Source: Streptomyces qinglanensis (lineage in GTDB: Bacteria; Actinomycetota; Actinomycetes; Streptomycetales; Streptomycetaceae). From it: 64,000 bases of DNA. This document shows positions 9,207-16,955 of this stretch, in pieces (within the stretch, counting starts at the first letter, position 1; each line of letters opens with the position of its first letter). Position numbers and translations under genes: made by a program. The notes under the pieces were generated by a model that had not been told where the DNA came from, did not search any database, and saw nothing but the letters and a program-made list of their open reading frames with translations. The DNA is taken from the NCBI RefSeq assembly GCF_900111245.1, contig NZ_FOGO01000004.1, forward strand, positions 541,241 through 605,240, given 5' to 3'.

Positions 9207-10193
9207 ATGCCCGACGAGGCACTCGCCGCTCATCTGCGGCGACTCGGGCTGGACGCGGAGGAGGAGGCCCTCTACCGTGCCGCCCTCGCCGCCGGCCCCT
9301 GCACACTGGAACATCTGGCCTCCCGCCTGGACCGCGACCCGGCGCTCGTACAGGCTGTCGCCGAACGGCTCATCGGCCTTGGCCTGCTGGCCGGCTCCGG
9401 CGACAGCCGCCCCGGAGTGGTCCCGCTCGAACCCACCTGGGCCCTGGAACGGCTCCTGACCGTCCGGTCCGCCGAACTGCAGGACGCCCGGCTGGCCGCC
9501 GCCCACGCCTACCGTGCCTTCCGCCGTACCGTGCATCCGCCTGCCACCGAGGACCTGGTGGAGGTGGTGACCGGAGACCGCATCAAGGAGCGGATCCACC
9601 AAGTGGAGGCTGCCGTGGAACACGAGGTGCTGCGGCTGGACTCGCCGCCCTACCACACCGGAGGCGGCCCCAATCCGCTGGAGATCGACAACCTTGCCCG
9701 CGGCGTGGTGTACCGCGCTGTCTACGCCAAGTCCGCCGTACAGAACACGGCCTACTACGCGGGCAACGTCATGCCGTGCATCAGCGCCGGGGAACAGGCC
9801 CGAGTAGCCTCTGGCGTGCCGGTCAAACTGGCAGTCTTCGACGGCCGGGAGGCGCAGGTGTCGATGTCCTCCGCCGGCACAGAGGCTGACGATTCACTGC
9901 TCGTCGTCCGGCCCTCCAGCCTGTTGTCCGCACTGGTCGGACTGTTCGAGACCGCCTGGCAGGCTGCGCTCCCGCTGCACTTCGGCGAACGTGTACCCCG
10001 AGTACTCAGGCCCCTCCAGCGGCGCATCCTGGAGCTGCTGAGCAGCGGCCTCACGGATGAGACGATGGCCGAACTGCTGGGGATCAGCCGCCGCACCCTC
10101 TCCCGCCACCTGGCCGACCTCAGCTCACGTGCCGGTGCCACCACTCGCTTCCAACTGGCGCTGCACGCCGTCCGCAGGGGCTGGATCGACTGA
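9207..10193 (+). CDS. TrmB-like/LuxR-type transcriptional regulator
   Basis: Start at ATG 9207 with AGAGGGAGAG upstream; the frame is open back to 9039 but that part overlaps the terminator and lacks a site. The 328-residue protein starts with a winged-helix-like region (residues 5-60, LGLDAEEEALYRAALAAG), has a central sensor-like domain, and ends with a LuxR-type HTH (residues 270-325, RRILELLSSGLTDETMAELL then SRRTLSRHLADL). No receiver Asp or P-loop is present, so it belongs to the orphan LuxR regulators common in Streptomyces. Its target is unknown; it is flanked by a terminator and an unrelated methyltransferase. Confidence 0.85.
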   Translation: MPDEALAAHLRRLGLDAEEEALYRAALAAGPCTLEHLASRLDRDPALVQAVAERLIGLGLLAGSGDSRPGVVPLEPTWALERLLTVRSAELQDARLAAAHAYRAFRRTVHPPATEDLVEVVTGDRIKERIHQVEAAVEHEVLRLDSPPYHTGGGPNPLEIDNLARGVVYRAVYAKSAVQNTAYYAGNVMPCISAGEQARVASGVPVKLAVFDGREAQVSMSSAGTEADDSLLVVRPSSLLSALVGLFETAWQAALPLHFGERVPRVLRPLQRRILELLSSGLTDETMAELLGISRRTLSRHLADLSSRAGATTRFQLALHAVRRGWID

Positions 10194-10397
10194 CCGGCCG
10201 CCTCCCGCGTCACCGTCGGCAGCCCCGAGAGACCGCCCGAGCGCGGGAGGGCGGGCCGAGGCGCCATGTACGCCCCCCTCGTCAGAGCGGCTTCTTCCCG
10301 CCGGGGTGCGCCCGAGAACCGTGATTGCCGCGAGCGTCCGTGGAGACGGGCCTCGGACCCGGGAGGCCGGTGGCGGGGGAGGGGCCGCGGACGGGGG

Positions 10398-11066
10398 GTG
10401 ATTGACTTCCTCCCCGTGGCAGCACACCAGGACCAGACCAGGGCGGCCTATGACGGGGTCGTCGAACTCTACGCCTCGCTGTTCGCCGACCGGTTGGAGA
10501 CGCAGCCCTTCGCGCGGAACATGATCGGCACCTTCGCCGAGTTCGTGCGCGCAACGGGCAACCCGCGGGCCGCCGACGTCGGATGCGGGCCCGGACATCT
10601 CACGGCCATGCTCGACGACCTGGGACTGGACGCCCTCGGGCTCGACCTGTCCCCGGCCATGGTCGACCACGCCCGGCGGGCCCATCCGTCGCTGCGGTTC
10701 GACGAGGCGCGGATGGAGGCCCTGCCGGTCGCGGACGGCGCGCTCGGCGGCGTACTGGCCCACTACTCGATGATCCACACCCCGCCCGGAGAACTGCCCG
10801 CGCTCCTCGCCGAGCAGGCACGCGTCCTCGAGCCAGGGGGCCTGCTCCTGGCCTCGTTCTTCGCCACCGACGGGCCCGAGCCGATCCGCTTCGACCACAA
10901 GGTCACGCCCGCCTACAGTTGGCCGGCGGACCGGTTCGCGGCACTGCTGGACCGGGCCGGGTTCGTCACGTTCGCCCGGCTGCTCCACGACCCGGCCTCC
11001 GAACGGGGCTTCCTCGACGCCCATGTGCTGGCCCGCCGCGGGCGGCACACCGCCCTACGCGGGTGA
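10398..11066 (+). CDS. Class I SAM-dependent methyltransferase
   Basis: The 222-residue call starts at GTG 10398; GTG 10416 is an alternative, and the open frame reaches back to 10266. Residues 60-70 contain the SAM-binding motif I (AADVGCGPGHLTAM). Then come an acidic ribose-contact strand (LGLDLSPAM), motif II-like EALPVADGAL, and post-motif LEPGGLLLASFF. The arrangement is that of ubiE/COQ5-like small-molecule methyltransferases. No substrate can be read from sequence. The gene is monocistronic as far as I can see, with 150 bases to the convergent dtxR gene. Confidence 0.85.
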   Translation: MIDFLPVAAHQDQTRAAYDGVVELYASLFADRLETQPFARNMIGTFAEFVRATGNPRAADVGCGPGHLTAMLDDLGLDALGLDLSPAMVDHARRAHPSLRFDEARMEALPVADGALGGVLAHYSMIHTPPGELPALLAEQARVLEPGGLLLASFFATDGPEPIRFDHKVTPAYSWPADRFAALLDRAGFVTFARLLHDPASERGFLDAHVLARRGRHTALRG

Positions 11067-11181
11067 GCGTCCGTGCGCACCTGACGCCGGGTCCTGGGAG
11101 GTGGTCGGCGACTTCGTACCGGGCTCGGCCCGCTCTGCGCGGCCGGATGCCCGTGGCGGCTCCAGGGCCCTGACGGAACCC

Positions 11182-11239
11182 GGTCACGGCTCGGGCCCGG
11201 TCACGGCCCGGGCCCGGTCACGGCCCGGGCCTGGTCACG
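11182..11239 (+). repeat. 17-bp tandem repeat at the end of the dtxR gene
   Basis: The unit GGTCACGGCCCGGGCCC occurs three times in a row (11182, 11199 and 11216, with one mismatch in the first copy and one in the third), and a partial fourth copy GGTCACGA begins at 11233. The third copy encodes the last residues and stop of the minus-strand dtxR-family gene. Each unit contains the palindrome GGGCCC or GGCCCGGGCC, so the array can fold. Confidence 0.85.
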
Positions 11240-11916
11240 AAGATGCACTTGGCGCTCGATGCCGAAATCCGGGTGGTGGCCCGGCCGCTGCCGACGGTGA
11301 CACCGCCGCGCGAAGCTGTCACGCTCACCACCGCTCCGGGCCGGATTCCCGCGAGCCGCAGGGTGTGCATCAGCCGGGAGTCGTTCTGCGCCGACTCCCC
11401 GATGCGGCGCAGGGTCGTGCTCACGCCGCCCCGCTCGGGCTGCAGGTCGCCCAGGCTGACGAGGGTGCCGTCGAGGAACGGTTCCGCCGTGCCCTCCGCG
11501 CCGAGTTCGGACAGGCCGGGGATCGGGTTGCCGTACGGCGAGTGCGTCGGATGCCGCAGGAGCCCCAAGAGGCGGCGTTCGACGGCCTCGCTCATCACGT
11601 GCTCCCAGCGGCACGCTTCGGCGTGGATCTGCTCCCACTCCAGGTCGATCATGTCGAAGAGCAGGCACTCCGTGAGTCGGTGCTTGCGCATGACACGCGT
11701 GGCAGTTGCGCGGCCCTCGGCACTGAGTTCGAGGTGTCGGTCGGCGGCGAGGCGCAGCAGGCCGTCCCGCTCCATCCGGGCGACCGTCTGGCTGACCGTC
11801 GGGCCGCTGTGCTCCAGACGCTCGGCGATGCGGGCGCGGAGCGGGGCGACTCCTTCCTCCTGGAGCTCCAGAACGGTGCGCAGATACATCTCGGTGGTGT
11901 CGATGAGGTGGGACAC
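11218..11916 (-). CDS. DtxR/IdeR-family metal-dependent repressor
   Basis: The 232-residue protein has an N-terminal winged helix (residues 1-70), a dimerisation/metal domain (70-140) and a C-terminal SH3/FeoA-like domain. All metal ligands of DtxR fall at the same numbers: M10, C102, E105 and H106 for the primary site, H79, E83 and H98 for the ancillary site. It should therefore be an Fe(II)- or Mn(II)-activated repressor. The GTG start at 11916 has no obvious ribosome site and lies 8 bases after the PEBP gene stop, suggesting co-transcription with it. The C-terminus runs into a tandem repeat. Confidence 0.9.
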   Translation of the reverse strand: MSHLIDTTEMYLRTVLELQEEGVAPLRARIAERLEHSGPTVSQTVARMERDGLLRLAADRHLELSAEGRATATRVMRKHRLTECLLFDMIDLEWEQIHAEACRWEHVMSEAVERRLLGLLRHPTHSPYGNPIPGLSELGAEGTAEPFLDGTLVSLGDLQPERGGVSTTLRRIGESAQNDSRLMHTLRLAGIRPGAVVSVTASRGGVTVGSGRATTRISASSAKCIFVTRPGP

Positions 11917-11924
11917 GCGGTTCG

Positions 11925-12458
11925 TCAGGCGGGTGTCTCGGCGGTGACGGTCAGCACCGCGCGGCCGAGGATGTGACCGGCCATGGTGAAGCCGAGGACG
12001 GCGGGGGTGGCGTCGGCCGGGACGCCGATGGAGGCGACGTCGAGGGCGTGTACCACGATCAGGTAGCGGTGCGGGCCGTGCCCGGCCGGTGGTGCGGCGC
12101 CGACGAAGCGGGCCGTGCGCATGTCGTTGGGCAGTTGGAAGGCGCCCTCGGGCAGGCCCGAGCCGCTGTCGCCACCGGCGCCTTCGGGCAACTCGGTGAC
12201 GGTGGCGGGGATGTCCGCGACCGCCCAGTGCCAGAACCCGGACCCCGTGGGGGCGTCAGGGTCGTAGACGGTGACGGCGTAGCTCCTGGTCTCCTCCGGG
12301 GCGCCGCTCCAGGAGAGCTGCGGGGAGATGTCCTTGCCGCCGGGGAGGGCGGAGGCATGCTGCTCGGCGGGCCAGGCGCCGCCGTCGGTGACGGTCGTGC
12401 TGACCACGGTGAAGCAAGGGGCTTCGGGCAGGCCGGCGAAGGGGGCGTCGTTGGTCAT
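11925..12458 (-). CDS. YbhB/YbcL-type PEBP (Raf kinase inhibitor-like) protein
   Basis: Start at ATG 12458 with GGAAGGA upstream, giving 177 residues; an upstream ATG at 12500 is less well placed. The PEBP signature is visible: DPDAPTGSGFWHW around residue 75, then GPHRYLIVVHALDV near 135. Bacterial members are soluble proteins with a small anion-binding pocket and no settled function. It is the first gene of a two-gene unit with the dtxR-family regulator and is divergent from a gntR gene. The palindrome between them may regulate both directions. Confidence 0.9.
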   Translation of the reverse strand: MTNDAPFAGLPEAPCFTVVSTTVTDGGAWPAEQHASALPGGKDISPQLSWSGAPEETRSYAVTVYDPDAPTGSGFWHWAVADIPATVTELPEGAGGDSGSGLPEGAFQLPNDMRTARFVGAAPPAGHGPHRYLIVVHALDVASIGVPADATPAVLGFTMAGHILGRAVLTVTAETPA

Positions 12459-12575
12459 CGTGGTGTTCCTTCCAGCGGTGTCGGAGCTGTGGTGGCGCAC
12501 GCTCGGTTCTGTTGCGGGGCCGACGGGACCCGCCGTCGGCGGTTTCGCTGACCTCGCATAATCGACCGTAACACA

Positions 12576-12589
12576 GATAATCGATTATC
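12576..12589. promoter_or_regulatory. 14-bp palindromic operator between PEBP and gntR genes
   Basis: GATAATCGATTATC is a perfect palindrome in AT-rich DNA, with a related half site CATAATCGA 19 bases upstream. It covers the expected -35 region of the gntR promoter. GntR-family regulators typically bind such dyads next to their own gene, so autoregulation is the simplest reading. Confidence 0.65.
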
Positions 12590-12601
12590 GACTGTGTCGC
12601 C

Positions 12602-12607
12602 TACACT
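12602..12607 (+). promoter_or_regulatory. -10 element TACACT of a leaderless gntR transcript
   Basis: TACACT fits the TANNNT consensus and ends 6 bases before ATG 12614. No Shine-Dalgarno sequence precedes the ATG. This spacing places the transcription start at or next to the A of ATG, as in leaderless actinobacterial mRNAs. Confidence 0.55.
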
Positions 12608-12613
12608 GGCGCC

Positions 12614-13306
12614 ATGACTGCCACGCCTGACAGCCCGGACCCGTCGGGGAAGCGGATGCTTTCCGAGCAGGTCTACGTCCACCTGCGCGACGCGATCATG
12701 CGCGGCGACCATGCCCCTGGTGACGCCCTCAAACCGCAGGACCTCGCCAAGGCCCAGGGCGTCAGCCTGGTCGTCGTACGGGAGGCGCTCGTGCGCATGG
12801 TGGGCGAGGGCCTGGCGGACCGGCTGCCCAACCGGGGCTTCGCCGTCCCGACCTTCTCCGACCGGCGCTGGCAGGAGATCGTCGAGGCGCGCCGGGCCGT
12901 CGAGCCGGTCATGCTCCGGATGTCCGTCGAGCGTGGCGACCTCGACTGGGAGGTCCGGGTGCGTGCCGCCCATCACCGCCTGGCCCGCACCCCGGTGCAC
13001 GTTCCCGACGAGGGCGCTCACTACAGCAGCGCGTGGGCCGAAGCCCATCGCGTCTTCCACCGCACCCTGCTGGAAGGCTGCGGCAACCCCGTGCTCCTGG
13101 AGACGTTCGACCGGATGTGGACCGCGAGCGAGCTGGCCCGCCGGTGGTCGGCACACCGCCGACCCGACCGGGACGGCCCCTTGGAGCACCGCCGGCTGGA
13201 AGAAGCCGCCCTCGCCCGGGACGCCGACACCGCGGCCGAACTCCTCGTCCAGCACCTCACCCGGACCGCGAACGCGCTGGTCGATCCCGCGACCTCGACT
13301 CCGTGA
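12614..13306 (+). CDS. GntR-family (FadR/FCD type) transcriptional regulator
   Basis: The 230-residue protein has an N-terminal winged helix (residues 16-80: LSEQVYVHLRDAIMRGD and VREALVRMVGEGL) and an all-helical FCD effector domain (95-225). The FCD domain keeps the usual metal/effector residues (HRVFHRTL, EHRRLEEAALARD and a late QHL). Such regulators respond to small organic acids. The ATG lacks a ribosome site and sits behind a -10 element at leaderless spacing. A perfect palindrome overlaps its promoter, which suggests it represses itself and perhaps the divergent PEBP-dtxR unit. Confidence 0.9.
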   Translation: MTATPDSPDPSGKRMLSEQVYVHLRDAIMRGDHAPGDALKPQDLAKAQGVSLVVVREALVRMVGEGLADRLPNRGFAVPTFSDRRWQEIVEARRAVEPVMLRMSVERGDLDWEVRVRAAHHRLARTPVHVPDEGAHYSSAWAEAHRVFHRTLLEGCGNPVLLETFDRMWTASELARRWSAHRRPDRDGPLEHRRLEEAALARDADTAAELLVQHLTRTANALVDPATSTP

Positions 13307-13352
13307 GGGCAGCCCGCCCCTCGCGCCGCACCGGCCGCGCCGCCGGTCCAGC

Positions 13353-13383
13353 TTGCCCTTGACACGGTGACAAGGTCTTCACT
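13353..13383 (+). promoter_or_regulatory. MerR-type promoter with 19-bp spacer and dyad operator
   Basis: A -35-like TTGCCC (13353-13358) and -10-like TTCACT (13378-13383) are separated by 19 bases, the over-long spacing of MerR-activated promoters. The spacer holds CTTGACACGGTGACAAG (13358-13374), a near-perfect inverted repeat. The downstream operon encodes a MerR protein, so self-activation by DNA distortion is likely. An alternative reading uses TTGACA (13359) as -35, but then the spacer would be only 13 bases. Confidence 0.65.
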
Positions 13384-13404
13384 GCTTCCCGAGGAGGTGG
13401 TCCG

Positions 13405-14085
13405 ATGACCACGGTGAGGCAGGACGCGGACGCGGTACGAGTGCTCCGGGGACTGGAGGACAGCCGCTCGTCGGTGCGACTGCGCACGGCGCTGGCCGCC
13501 GGAACGGCACCCGACCCGCGCTTCGTCGACACGCTCGTCGAACGCTGCGCGATCGAGCCCGAGTTCTTCGTCCGCGACATGCTGACCTGGGCGCTCACCC
13601 GCCACCCGGCGTCCCTCACGCTCCCCGGGCTGCTCCGGGAACTCCGCTCGGAGCGTGCCCAGGCACGCAGTCAGGCACTGCACACACTGTCCAAGATCGG
13701 AGACCGGCAGGCGTGGCCGGCGATCACACCGGCGCTGCTGTCCGATGCGGACGACGAGGTGGCGCGAAGCGCCTGGCGGGCCGCGGTCGTGCTCGTGCCG
13801 GAAGGCGTGGAGTCCTCCCTGGCCGCGGTACTGGTGAGGCAACTCGGGCGCGGTGAGCGGGAGATGCGGCTCAGTCTCAGCCAGGCGCTGGTCGCGCTGG
13901 GCGAAGTGAGCGCGTCGGCCCTGGAGGAGGCGACGCGGGCGGACGACCCGGGCGTGCGCGCGCACGCCCTCGCCACCCAGCGGCTGCTGCACGATCCGGA
14001 CGCCGGGTTCGGGCCCGCGATCGAGGAGGCCAAGCGCGTCGTGGCCCTGGCCGGGGGCCCTGGAGAGGGGCGAGAACCATGCTGA
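13405..14085 (+). CDS. HEAT-repeat protein
   Basis: The 226-residue product is made of helical HEAT/PBS-lyase-like repeats (for example LPGLLRELRSERAQARSQAL and DADDEVARSAWRAAVVLVP), with no enzyme motif, signal peptide or membrane segment. It follows a GAGGAGGTGG ribosome site. Its end overlaps the start of the next gene by 7 bases. That gene encodes a MerR regulator that also carries HEAT repeats, so the two products probably form a functional pair, perhaps through repeat-repeat contacts. No substrate or partner can be read from sequence. Confidence 0.85.
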   Translation: MTTVRQDADAVRVLRGLEDSRSSVRLRTALAAGTAPDPRFVDTLVERCAIEPEFFVRDMLTWALTRHPASLTLPGLLRELRSERAQARSQALHTLSKIGDRQAWPAITPALLSDADDEVARSAWRAAVVLVPEGVESSLAAVLVRQLGRGEREMRLSLSQALVALGEVSASALEEATRADDPGVRAHALATQRLLHDPDAGFGPAIEEAKRVVALAGGPGEGREPC

Positions 14086-15083
14086 TCGGTGAGGTGGCCG
14101 ACCGTTCCGGGGTGAGTGCCCGCATGCTCCGGCACTACGAATCGCTCGGCCTCGTGCGGCCGTCGGGCCGTACGGGATCCGGCTATCGGGAGTACTCGGC
14201 GCAGGACGTCCGACGCATCTTCCACATCGAGAGCCTGCGGTCGCTCGGCCTGTCGCTGCGCGAGGTCGGGCGCGCGCTCGACGACCCGGGGTTCACGCCC
14301 TCGGCCCTCGTCGCCGACCTCATCCGCCGGACGCACGACCGCATCGCGGCCGAGACCGAACTGCTCACGCGGCTGCGCCGGATCGACGCCGCGGACCCCA
14401 CCGACTGGGAGGGCGTCCTCCGGGGCGTCGCACTCCTCCGGGCGCTGGGATCCCAGCACGCCGACGACCGCCAGCGCGCGGCCCTCTCCTCGGCCGACGG
14501 GCTTCCGGTGGCGGTGGAAGCCCTGGTCGAGGCCGTGCTGCACGAGACGGACCCGAACGTCGCGGGCGCCCTTCGATGGGCGCTGGCGCACTCGGGCGAC
14601 GGAGGGCCGGCGCTGCTGGCCGACGGTCTCGGCTCACCGGTGGCCGGAGTGCGCAGGCGTGCCGTTCAAGCCCTCGCCGAACTGCCCGGTGGTGCGGCGA
14701 CCGCGCACCTGCGGGACGCTCTCACGGACCCCGACCCCGGAGTCCGCGGGTACGCGGCCCTGGCGCTCGGACCGCGCGGGGCGGCCGAAGCGGTGCCCAC
14801 GCTCGTCGACATGGTCGTGGCGGGAACGAACGACACCGATGCAGCCGACGCGCTGAGCGAGCTGGCAGGCGACACCACCACGGCGGACCGGATCGCGGCC
14901 GGGCTCGTCGACCGCCTCACCCACGACGCGGTCCCAGCGGACGCACGGGGACGCCTGACCCAAGCCCTGGCGGGCATTCCGGGGACGACGGCATCCCGCG
15001 CCCTCGAGGAGCTGTCCCACGACGAGGACCGGGCGGTGGCGCTGACCGCCGGGTATCTTCTGCACCTCCGCGAGGCGCGCTGA
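14079..15083 (+). CDS. MerR-family regulator fused to HEAT repeats
   Basis: The 334-residue protein opens with a complete MerR DNA-binding domain (residues 1-75: MLIGEVADRSGVSARMLRHY and GYREYSAQDVRRI), then a dimerisation helix, then HEAT repeats from about residue 120 to the end (for example VAGALRWALAHSGDGGPALL). The repeats replace the small ligand-binding tail of ordinary MerR proteins, so the effector is more likely a protein or large ligand. Overlap with the upstream HEAT gene implies translational coupling. The operon promoter has a MerR-type 19-bp spacer and dyad. Confidence 0.88.
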   Translation: MLIGEVADRSGVSARMLRHYESLGLVRPSGRTGSGYREYSAQDVRRIFHIESLRSLGLSLREVGRALDDPGFTPSALVADLIRRTHDRIAAETELLTRLRRIDAADPTDWEGVLRGVALLRALGSQHADDRQRAALSSADGLPVAVEALVEAVLHETDPNVAGALRWALAHSGDGGPALLADGLGSPVAGVRRRAVQALAELPGGAATAHLRDALTDPDPGVRGYAALALGPRGAAEAVPTLVDMVVAGTNDTDAADALSELAGDTTTADRIAAGLVDRLTHDAVPADARGRLTQALAGIPGTTASRALEELSHDEDRAVALTAGYLLHLREAR

Positions 15084-15336
15084 GGGCGCACTTCCGGGAG
15101 CCCCGGAGGCCGGGAGCCGGACGAGGCCCCGCTTCGGCCGACGATGCTCCTGTCGGTCGTCACGGCCCGGCATGCCGAGGGTGACCGGCAACTCCGGGGC
15201 CGGAACGGGTTCGGCGGCGGCGACGTGCTCGGGCAGGAGGCCGGCGACGGCGGTACGGATGGCGCCGCGGCTGACACTGTCTGCCATCGGTGAACACCAC
15301 CCCGAGCGGGCGCAATGGTCATTACGCTCCAGTCGT
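15084..15336. other. Intergenic region before the dienelactone-hydrolase-like gene
   Basis: No supported gene is seen in these 253 bases. A minus-strand frame from about 15291 reads MADSVSRGAIRTAVAGLLPEH and has a protein-like beginning, but it has no recognisable domain and decays within the MerR gene. The following gene has no clear ribosome binding site; CATTAC near 15320 could be a -10 element. Confidence 0.35.
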
Positions 15337-16062
15337 ATGACGACGGTGACAACCCGTACGGTCGAATACCCGGCCGACGACCTGACGATGAGCGGATACC
15401 TGGCGCTCCCGGCCGGTGCCGAGCGCCGGCCCGCAGTCCTGATCGGACCCGAGGGGATGGGGCTCAGCGATGTCGAGCGCCGACGGGCCGAGGCTCTGGC
15501 CGAGTCGGGGTACGTGGCGCTGGCCTTCGACCTCCACGGCGGACGCTGTCTGGAAGACCCGGAGGACATGTTGGCCCGCTGCATGCCCCTGCTGGCCGAT
15601 CCCGACCGCATGCGCGGAATCGGTCACGCCGCGCTCGATGTGTTGCGTGCCGAGTCACGGGCCGACCCGGACCGGATCGCCGCCGTCGGCTACGGCACCG
15701 GGGGCGCGGTCGCACTGGAACTCGGTCGCGATGGCGTCGATCTGCGCGCGATCGGGACAGTCAACGGACTGACCACGGGCCGGCCGGGCGAGGCGGCACG
15801 CATTCGCTGCCCGGTATGGGCCGGGGTCGGTTCGGAGGACCCGATCATGCCGCCCGCGCAACGGGAGGCGTTCACCGCGGAGATGCAGGCCGCGGGCGTC
15901 GACTGGCGCCTGGTGGTCTACGGAGGAGCCCTGCACGCCTTCCACCACCCACCGGTCGACCACCCCACGGTCCCCGGCGTCGGCTACCACCCACGGCACG
16001 CACAGCGAGCCTGGCGGGACATCGTCGACCTGCTCGCCGAGTGCCTGCCCGTCACGGATTGA
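15337..16062 (+). CDS. Dienelactone-hydrolase-family protein lacking the nucleophile
   Basis: The 241-residue alpha/beta-hydrolase starts at ATG 15337 (MTTVTTRTVEYPADD). It aligns in layout with the dienelactone hydrolase family: oxyanion strand VLIGPEGMGL, DLHGGR, the nucleophile elbow, D168 in SEDPIMPP and H200 in ALHAFHHP. The elbow reads VGYGTGG where active members have GYCFGG or GYSxGG, so Gly120 replaces the nucleophilic Cys/Ser. The change TGC to GGC is a single base. The protein is otherwise intact, so it may be a non-catalytic binding protein, a recently inactivated enzyme, or a sequencing error. Confidence 0.8.
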   Translation: MTTVTTRTVEYPADDLTMSGYLALPAGAERRPAVLIGPEGMGLSDVERRRAEALAESGYVALAFDLHGGRCLEDPEDMLARCMPLLADPDRMRGIGHAALDVLRAESRADPDRIAAVGYGTGGAVALELGRDGVDLRAIGTVNGLTTGRPGEAARIRCPVWAGVGSEDPIMPPAQREAFTAEMQAAGVDWRLVVYGGALHAFHHPPVDHPTVPGVGYHPRHAQRAWRDIVDLLAECLPVTD

Positions 16063-16141
16063 TCCGATCGGCTCCTGACACTCACTCCCGCCCGCCGTCG
16101 TCGTCTCCGTCCCGTTCCGGGGCGTCCGGGGCGCGGGTGGT

Positions 16142-16363
16142 GTCTCGAAGGAGGCCCACGACATGGCGGTGCGGCGCATGATCCAGGCGGGCGTGGTGCC
16201 GATCACCTGGATGGCCGTCCTGGGCGAGTGGCAGCGCGACTGGGCGCGTGAGGAGACCGTGCCGGGCGCCGCCGAGATCCAGCAGCAGCACGGCGGTGCC
16301 AGCGGTGTGGCCTTCGCCTGGGAGATGCAGCTCCTCGCCGGGCGCGAGGGCAGCGCCGCCTGA
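16142..16363 (+). pseudogene. C-terminal remnant of an isochorismatase-family (YcaC-like) hydrolase
   Basis: The frame reads SKEAHDMAVRRMIQAGVV followed by PITWMAVLGEWQRDWA, which matches the last part of YcaC-like cysteine hydrolases. Recognisable residues begin upstream of the first ATG (16163), at GGVSKEAHD, so the ATG is an internal Met and not a true start. The N-terminal two thirds, with the catalytic Asp, Lys and Cys, are missing: only about 75 bases separate it from the previous stop. It ends normally at 16363. The fragment lies next to a hydrolase with a lost nucleophile. Confidence 0.75.
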
Positions 16364-16589
16364 GGCGACCGGCGCACCGGCTCCCGCCGGTGCGCCGGAT
16401 TCCGGTGAGCGCCACTTCGAGGTGACGCTCGCTGATTCCGGTGTCGATGCCCCGACCGGATCGACCGACGGGAAAGAACGCTCAGAAGAAGGGTGCTTGG
16501 AGGACACGTGTCAGTTCGAGTGAGTGACATTCCGGAGGCCGGGCGGTACGAGGCCCACTGAACACCCGGATGGCAGCGACGGAGGCGGT

Positions 16590-16955
16590 ATGAGCGGCCG
16601 AGCCGGGAAGAAGACGTACGAGGGAAAGTCCATCACCGTGACCTTCGAGGCCGGGCGCTGTCTGCATGCCGCCGAATGCGTCCGCGGTCTGCCGGAGGTC
16701 TTCGACCCGGGCGAGCGCCCGTGGATCCGGCCGGACGGTGCCGAGGCCGAGCGCCTGGCCGAAGTGATCCGGCGCTGTCCCTCGGGTGCGCTGCAGTACG
16801 CACTGGAGGGGTATGTGTGCCGACCGCGGTCACGGCCCAAGAGCGGAGAGCGGGAGGTGAGGACCGCCCCACCGGACCGGGCCTCCCGCACCCCCGCGCT
16901 TTCACGCGGTCATTCGTCGCCCCTGGGACCGAGGAGACCGGACTCGTTCGGCTAG
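16590..16955 (+). CDS. Divergent mono-cluster 4Fe-4S protein
   Basis: Start at ATG 16590 with GGAGGCGGT upstream; an upstream ATG in frame (16524) is less likely. Residues 8-68 match the Fer4_19-type domain: KTYEGKSITVTFEAGRCLHA, AECVRG, then PWIRPDGA and RRCPSGALQYALEG. Visible cysteines are in CLHAAEC and RCPSGAL, plus one near residue 72. Such proteins are presumed small electron carriers. The last 45 residues are Arg/Pro/Ser-rich with no domain, and the stop shares a CTAG with the stop of the convergent gene, so the tail may be read-through beyond an older end. Confidence 0.75.
   Translation: MSGRAGKKTYEGKSITVTFEAGRCLHAAECVRGLPEVFDPGERPWIRPDGAEAERLAEVIRRCPSGALQYALEGYVCRPRSRPKSGEREVRTAPPDRASRTPALSRGHSSPLGPRRPDSFG

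Noticed and set aside
14634..15611. Minus-strand frame with a protein-like stretch MADSVSRGAIRTAVAGLLPEH
   Set aside because: The stretch is short, no family is recognised and the frame continues as a shadow of the MerR-HEAT gene. A decayed gene is possible but not supportable.
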